The notes under the pieces were generated by a model. The model made no database searches, was not told the DNA's origin, and worked only from the letters and a program-made list of their open reading frames with translations. The position numbers and the translations under genes were made by a program. This document shows positions 32,310 to 35,605 of a stretch of 35,605 nucleotides of DNA, one piece after another. How positions within the stretch are numbered: position 1 is the stretch's first letter; the number at the start of each line of letters is the position of its first letter. Origin of the DNA: Nocardioides sp. (GTDB lineage: Bacteria; Actinomycetota; Actinomycetes; Propionibacteriales; Nocardioidaceae); the NCBI GenBank assembly GCA_025965275.1, contig JAOPXG010000099.1, positions 1-35,605 on the forward strand, in the 5' to 3' direction.

Positions 32310-33009
32310 GTGGTTCCTTCTCCGCCCCGCCGCGTGCGGGACCTCGAGTGCTGAGGCGCGCGACGTCCTGACGGCGGGCAGCGCGGGAGCGCACCGGCAC
32401 GCGCGACGTCGGGGCGAGCGGACCTGCGACCGACACGGCCGAGCACAGCCAGCGCTCACCTGCCGCAGGGCACCTCTCGACCTGCGACCGCCCCAGTGTG
32501 CACGCCGCCGGGCGGCGCCGCAAAACCGTCGCGTTCGATACCAGGTCGATGGGGATCATGGCGCCGTGACGGCCGCGGGCAACAGCCGGATGTGCCGCGA
32601 TCCGCGCGCTCATCAAGCGAATCGAAGGTCCCGTCATCGTCCTCGGTCTGCGACCACCTGAACGCCGGTTGCTAGGGCTGCACCGTGCAGCGGTGTGGAG
32701 CACATCACCTTCGTCCTCACCCACGACCGCCGCATGCCGCAGCGCGCATCGACCTTCTGGGCATACTGGCGGCGGATCGGTGGATGCCGACGAACGACAT
32801 CGGAGTTGTACGATGTTTCCTCCGACTGTATTTCCGATCCCCGCCTCCGTTGCGGGTAGGAAATCCAATTCTGACCAGCGAGAACACGTCAACTCACCTG
32901 GACTGCCGTTCGCGTTTGAGAACGAAATTGGCGCCCGTTGGGCACGTGCCGCGTCGTTCTGTGTGGCTTGGTCACTGCTCGACTCAACGGTTAGCGCGGC
33001 CTCCCCGGC
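32310..33009. other. 700 bp without a gene, decayed DNA
   Basis: No frame has a recognisable family or ribosome site. From about 32780 to 32940 base composition drops below that of the neighbours (ATTTCC, AAATCCAATT, GAGAACGAAATTGG), in line with foreign DNA. A perfect 15-bp palindrome, GCTGCAC-C-GTGCAGC, lies at 32677-32691; its role is unknown. The 5' part should contain the promoter of the DNRLRE-GH16 gene. Confidence 0.55.
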
Positions 33010-33326
33010 AACCAGCGGCGCGAAGAAGGCGTCCAGGTCCCCCTTGGAGACCCGGTGGGAGGGGTCGTAGAACTTGCACTGGATCGCGGCGTACCCCTCG
33101 CCATCCTTCAGCTTGGCGACCAGGTCGACTCCGGTGTCCCGGCGCCCCCTCCCGCTCGGCGCTCCGACCCCAGCCACACGTCGGAGAACCTGTTCACCCA
33201 CTCCGGCTCCGTGCGCAGCAGGTTCAGCACCAGCCGCTCAAACTTGTCCCCCTTGTCCCGCTCGTCCAGAGCGGTCCCACGGAGTCCCTCGAGAACATCA
33301 TGGATCGAGACAGACACGGGCGTCAC
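33010..33326 (-). pseudogene. Frameshifted N-terminal remnant of a restriction/helicase protein (type ISP-like)
   Basis: A GTG at 33326 opens the frame with SIHDVLEGLRGTALDERDKG, then DKFERLVLNLLRTEPEW and RFSDVWL. Homology then jumps frame near 33160-33180 to RRDTGVDLVAKLKDGEGYAA and IQCKFYDPSHRVSKGDLDAF. This is the Mrr-like nuclease start of DEAD-box/type ISP restriction enzymes, with D-G/T-D and Q-x-K type residues. One indel breaks the frame and everything after DAFF is lost, where the full protein would run to over 1,000 residues. It is a dead relic of a defence system. Confidence 0.72.
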
Positions 33327-33465
33327 CCTGCCCCAAAGCCGACCGATCCGCGTGGGTAACCGGGCTGCCCGGGAGCAGCCTGTCCGGATGACCGCACGGA
33401 GGCGACGGTCTAGATCAGTTCCGGCGGGTCATCACCTACGTAGTGCCCACGCCGCGCAGCGAAGA

Positions 33466-33501
33466 GGCCCCTGACTCACGCGTCTGCGCAGGTCAGGGGC
33501 C
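33466..33501 (-). terminator. Terminator downstream of tRNA-Val(CAC)
   Basis: GGCCCCTGAC and GTCAGGGGCC form a perfect 10-bp stem around 16 nt. It lies 12 nt past the tRNA 3' end in the minus direction and is followed by TCTTC. An inner CTGCGCAG could pair further. Confidence 0.75.
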
Positions 33502-33513
33502 ACATGCTTGAGG

Positions 33514-33585
33514 TGGGCGATACTGGGTTCGAACCAGTGACCTCTTCGGTGTGAACGAAGCGCGCTACCACTGCGCCAATCGCCC
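33514..33585 (-). tRNA. tRNA-Val (anticodon CAC)
   Basis: 72-nt cloverleaf on the minus strand. The acceptor arms are GGGCGAT and ATCGCCC with discriminator A; the anticodon arm CTTCG-TTCACAC-CGAAG gives anticodon CAC. The T-loop is GTTCGAAC. The 3' CCA is not encoded. It differs from the tRNA-Val(GAC) at 35289 mainly in the anticodon arm. Its 3' end faces the decayed region to the left, the usual geometry for an integrative-element attachment site. Confidence 0.97.
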
Positions 33586-33712
33586 GAGACGTGCTCCGTC
33601 CCGTGAGGGGCGGTGCGGTCGGAGACTCTAGCCTACCGACGCGGGCCGATCACATTCGGCGCTTTCACGTCCGGATCGCGTCACGAATCCGCCGTCCGGA
33701 CGTCTCCCCACC

Positions 33713-34144
33713 GTGACCCAGCAGCCCATGTCGCGCGCTCTCTCGCAGGAGCTCGTCCTCCAGTGCCTCGACGCGTACGGGCGCAGCCTCGACCTCCCCG
33801 CGTCCTTCGGCTACGACCCGTCCGACCCCTGGGCCGTCTGGATCACCTTCCGGGGTCCGCGGGACGAGGTGCGCTGGGCCGTCGGCCGCGACCTCCTGCT
33901 CCAGGGCATGACCGACCCCGCCGGCGAGGGCGACATCCAGCTCTGGCCGAGCATCGACGAGAACGGCCGCGCCGCGGTCGTGATGGAGCTCAGCTCCCCC
34001 GACGGCCGGCTGGTCACGCAGCTGCTCACCAACGAGCTCTACCGCTTCCTCACCCGTACGCTCGCCGCCGTCCCGCTCGGCACCGAGTGGATCGACCTCG
34101 ACCAGATGGTCGCGGCGATCACGGGCGACTCACAGACCCAATAG
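33713..34144 (+). CDS. SsgA family sporulation/cell division regulator
   Basis: 143-residue protein (VTQQPMSRALSQELVLQCLD, GYDPSDPWAVWITFRGP, VRWAVGRDLLLQGM). This is the SsgA-like (SALP) pattern known from Streptomyces, where the proteins guide septum placement and peptidoglycan synthesis. Here, outside Streptomyces, it is best described as SsgB/SsgA-like. The GTG at 33713 is used; a Met six codons in is a possible start because no clear ribosome site precedes either. Its 3' end overlaps the convergent aminotransferase gene by 15 nt. Confidence 0.92.
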   Translation: MTQQPMSRALSQELVLQCLDAYGRSLDLPASFGYDPSDPWAVWITFRGPRDEVRWAVGRDLLLQGMTDPAGEGDIQLWPSIDENGRAAVVMELSSPDGRLVTQLLTNELYRFLTRTLAAVPLGTEWIDLDQMVAAITGDSQTQ

Positions 34145-34951
34145 CTCCGGCTCCCGCTTCCGCCACATCTCCTGCACGTCCGCGGTGACCGGGCCTGGCG
34201 CAGGGAGCTCGACGTCGTTCCACCGGGACACGGCCTGCACGTCGCGGGTCGTGGAGGCCAGGAACACCTCGCTCGCCTGCACGACGACCTCGACCGGCTC
34301 GTCGACCTCGCGACCGCCGTACCACTCCAGGATCAGCGCGCGGGTGACCCCGGCCAGGCAGCCGCTCGCCAGCGTGGGCGTGCGCAGCTCGCCGTCGACC
34401 ACGTAGAAGACGTTGGAGCCGGTGCCCTCGCAGAGGTGGCCGGCGAGGTTGGCGAAGATCGCCTCGCTCGCCCCGCGGTCCCGGACGGCGGCCAGGGCGA
34501 CGACGTTCTCGGCGTACGACGTGGTCTTGAGGCCGGCCAGCGCACCGCGCTCGTTGCGCGGCCAGGGCACGGTCGCGACCGTCGTCGCGGGCGGCCAGGC
34601 CTGCATCGCGTCAGCCACCACGACCAGGGTCGGCGGGGCGTCGCCGCGGGCCGACCCCAGGGGCGCCGGGCCTCCGGTGTAGGTGATGCGGATCCGGCCG
34701 AGCGGCAGGTCCGCACCGTCGAGCACGGCCGCTACCCCGCGCCGTACCGCGTCCTCGTCGACCTCCGGCAGCGCCAACCCGCGCGCCGACCTGTGGAGCC
34801 GGTCGAGGTGCCGCCTGAAGGCGAACGGCTGCCCATCGACGACCTTGATCGCCTCGAAGACACCGTCCCCCACAGTCAGCCCGTGGTCGGTCACGGAGAC
34901 CGCCGCAGCGGTCGCATCGGACAGGAGTTCCCCGTTGACCCAGGCGCGCAT
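34130..34951 (-). CDS. Class IV aminotransferase (aminodeoxychorismate lyase type)
   Basis: 273-residue PLP enzyme of fold type IV. It begins MRAWVNGELLSDATAAAVSV with DHGLTVGDGVFEAIKVVDG. The PLP lysine is in GLKTTSYAENVVAL, and EGTGSNVFYVVDGEL and EVFLASTTRDVQAV complete the cofactor and phosphate-binding set. The fold is shared by 4-amino-4-deoxychorismate lyase (folate/PABA), D-amino-acid transaminase and BCAT. The length and start best fit the lyase group, but substrate is uncertain. It is transcribed alone, divergent from the tRNA cluster. Confidence 0.9.
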   Translation of the reverse strand: MRAWVNGELLSDATAAAVSVTDHGLTVGDGVFEAIKVVDGQPFAFRRHLDRLHRSARGLALPEVDEDAVRRGVAAVLDGADLPLGRIRITYTGGPAPLGSARGDAPPTLVVVADAMQAWPPATTVATVPWPRNERGALAGLKTTSYAENVVALAAVRDRGASEAIFANLAGHLCEGTGSNVFYVVDGELRTPTLASGCLAGVTRALILEWYGGREVDEPVEVVVQASEVFLASTTRDVQAVSRWNDVELPAPGPVTADVQEMWRKREPELLGL

Positions 34952-35016
34952 GCGGCCACTCTAGGAGGGCTTCGCGAGGTCCCGGCGACCGGCAACGCGC
35001 GGGCCCGGGGCGGATT

Positions 35017-35044
35017 TTGCATGGTCTGGGGCATCGGCTACTGT
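35017..35044 (+). promoter_or_regulatory. Promoter of the tRNA-Gly/Cys/Val cluster
   Basis: TTGCAT, 16 bp, then TACTGT: a plausible sigma-70 promoter. It would start transcription about 30 nt before the tRNA-Gly gene. Confidence 0.6.
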
Positions 35045-35081
35045 TCTCACGCAGCCGACCGGGAGACCGGTCGGAGCGCAG

Positions 35082-35154
35082 GCGGACATAGCTCAGTTGG
35101 TAGAGCGCAACCTTGCCAAGGTTGAGGTCGCGAGTTCGAGTCTCGTTGTCCGCT
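35082..35154 (+). tRNA. tRNA-Gly (anticodon GCC)
   Basis: 73-nt cloverleaf with acceptor arms GCGGACA and TGTCCGC. The anticodon arm AACCT-TGCCA-AGGTT has anticodon GCC, and the T-loop is GTTCGAGTC. The CCA end is not encoded. First gene of the cluster. Confidence 0.97.
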
Positions 35155-35187
35155 CGGAGAGGTCTCTCTCACGGTTTGGCCTCCAAC

Positions 35188-35258
35188 GGTGGAGTGGCCG
35201 AGAGGCGAGGCAACGGACTGCAAATCCGTCTACACGGGTTCAAATCCCGTCTCCACCT
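35188..35258 (+). tRNA. tRNA-Cys (anticodon GCA)
   Basis: 71-nt cloverleaf with acceptor arms GGTGGAG and CTCCACC. The anticodon arm CGGA-CTGCAAA-TCCG gives GCA, and the T-arm is GGGTTCAAATCCC. The CCA end is not encoded. Spaced 33 nt from tRNA-Gly. Confidence 0.97.
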
Positions 35259-35288
35259 CGATCGCCCGGCATATATTGCGGGCGGCAC

Positions 35289-35363
35289 GGGCGATTGGCG
35301 CAGTGGTAGCGCGCTTCCTTGACACGGAAGAGGTCACTGGTTCAAACCCAGTATCGCCCACCA
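35289..35363 (+). tRNA. tRNA-Val (anticodon GAC), CCA encoded
   Basis: Acceptor arms GGGCGAT and ATCGCCC; the anticodon arm CTTCC-TTGACAC-GGAAG gives anticodon GAC. T-arm GGTTCAAACC. The discriminator A is followed by an encoded CCA (35361-35363), unlike the other three tRNAs in the window. Last of the cluster. Confidence 0.97.
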
Positions 35364-35372
35364 GCAAGACAC

Positions 35373-35412
35373 AGCCCTTGACCTGCGAAACGCAGTTTGG
35401 GGGCTTCTCTAT
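35373..35412 (+). terminator. Terminator after the tRNA cluster
   Basis: AGCCC and GGGCT bracket an inner stem CTGCG-AAA-CGCAG with mostly wobble or A-T pairs between. TCTCTATTT follows, a T-rich tail unusual for this GC-rich DNA. Confidence 0.7.
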
Positions 35413-35470
35413 TTGGGACGCGCCGAAAGCGTCAGGCTGGCTCGAGGCGCAGGCCACGGACTGGGCGCTG

Positions 35471-35605
35471 TCAGCTCGCCGCCTCGATCGGGTCATCAGC
35501 CGCCACCGTCCAGCCGTTCCGATGAGCCATCGCCACGGCCGCGATCTGGCAGCTGACATCGAGCTTCGACAAGATCGACTTGATCTGGCTGCGTACCGTC
35601 GCCTC
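35471..35605 (-). CDS. LuxR-type regulator, C-terminal end only
   Basis: The last 44 codons of a gene cut by the window end. It reads EATVRSQIKSILSKLDVSCQ and then IAAVAMAHRNGW, the recognition helix and tail of a LuxR/GerE DNA-binding domain. The N-terminal part, and so whether it is a response regulator or a stand-alone factor, is outside the window. It converges with the tRNA cluster. Confidence 0.85.
   Translation of the reverse strand, partial: EATVRSQIKSILSKLDVSCQIAAVAMAHRNGWTVAADDPIEAAS

Noticed and set aside
32669-33100. Plus-strand open frames in the gap before the restriction relic
   Set aside because: Composition is Arg/Ser/Pro-rich shadow type and they cross the antisense of the restriction remnant.
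33327-33513. Direct repeat of the tRNA-Val(CAC) 3' end as an attL/attR pair
   Set aside because: I scanned 27380-33513 by eye for the T-arm and acceptor sequence and found no second copy.

Overview
The window comes from a high-GC actinobacterium, most likely Nocardioides or a close relative. The support is the GC-rich codon use, frequent GTG starts, the conserved yebC-pdxT-pdxS-pgsA and HIT-thrS blocks, an SsgA-family protein, ROK-controlled xylose genes and an actinobacterial-type (group 1h) [NiFe]-hydrogenase cluster. All product names come from reading motifs by eye; no database search was run.

Region 1 (1-2376, minus strand) holds the yebC start, the PLP synthase pair pdxT/pdxS and a CDP-alcohol phosphatidyltransferase. 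In mycobacteria the same genes continue directly into the HIT-domain Ap4A phosphorylase and thrS. Here those two genes lie at 10397-13530, so about 8 kb separates the halves. That interval carries a ROK repressor, a XylFGH-type sugar ABC transporter, a divergent xylose isomerase, an N5-(carboxyethyl)ornithine synthase preceded by a 44-residue basic ORF, and an inositol-monophosphatase-family enzyme. The xylF/xylA intergenic region has two adjacent perfect 23-bp inverted repeats, which look like operators.

Region 2 (13766-17412, plus strand) is a three-gene ABC importer of the ferric-iron type: a lipoprotein, a fused double permease and an ATPase. It runs convergently into Region 3.

Region 3 (17379-27372, minus strand) is the hydrogenase locus. 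In transcription order it reads hypA, hypB, small subunit, large subunit, a NifU-like/Rieske-like fusion, DUF5947, DUF6084, a 459-residue unknown, a 39-residue membrane peptide, two acidic disordered small proteins, the large-subunit endopeptidase, hypC and DUF6390. The small subunit shows the Asp-for-Cys proximal cluster pattern known from actinobacterial-type atmospheric-H2 hydrogenases. hypD, hypE and hypF are not in the window. Nine hydrogenase-linked frames overlap or abut, and the three smallest share the same strong Shine-Dalgarno sequence. A CRP-like palindrome lies upstream of the small subunit.

Region 4 (27508-33513) is an accessory region that looks like a decayed integrative element next to a tRNA-Val(CAC). 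It contains an ICE-type SSB fused to an unknown domain and reading into the next gene, an excisionase tail, fragments of a sigma factor, a cupin and a restriction/helicase protein, and two secreted GH16 proteins. The first of these is a GH16-metallophosphatase chimera; the second carries a DNRLRE domain.

Region 5 (33514-35605) has the tRNA-Val(CAC) gene, an SsgA-family regulator, a class IV aminotransferase, a tRNA-Gly/Cys/Val cluster with promoter and terminator, and the C-terminus of a LuxR-type regulator.
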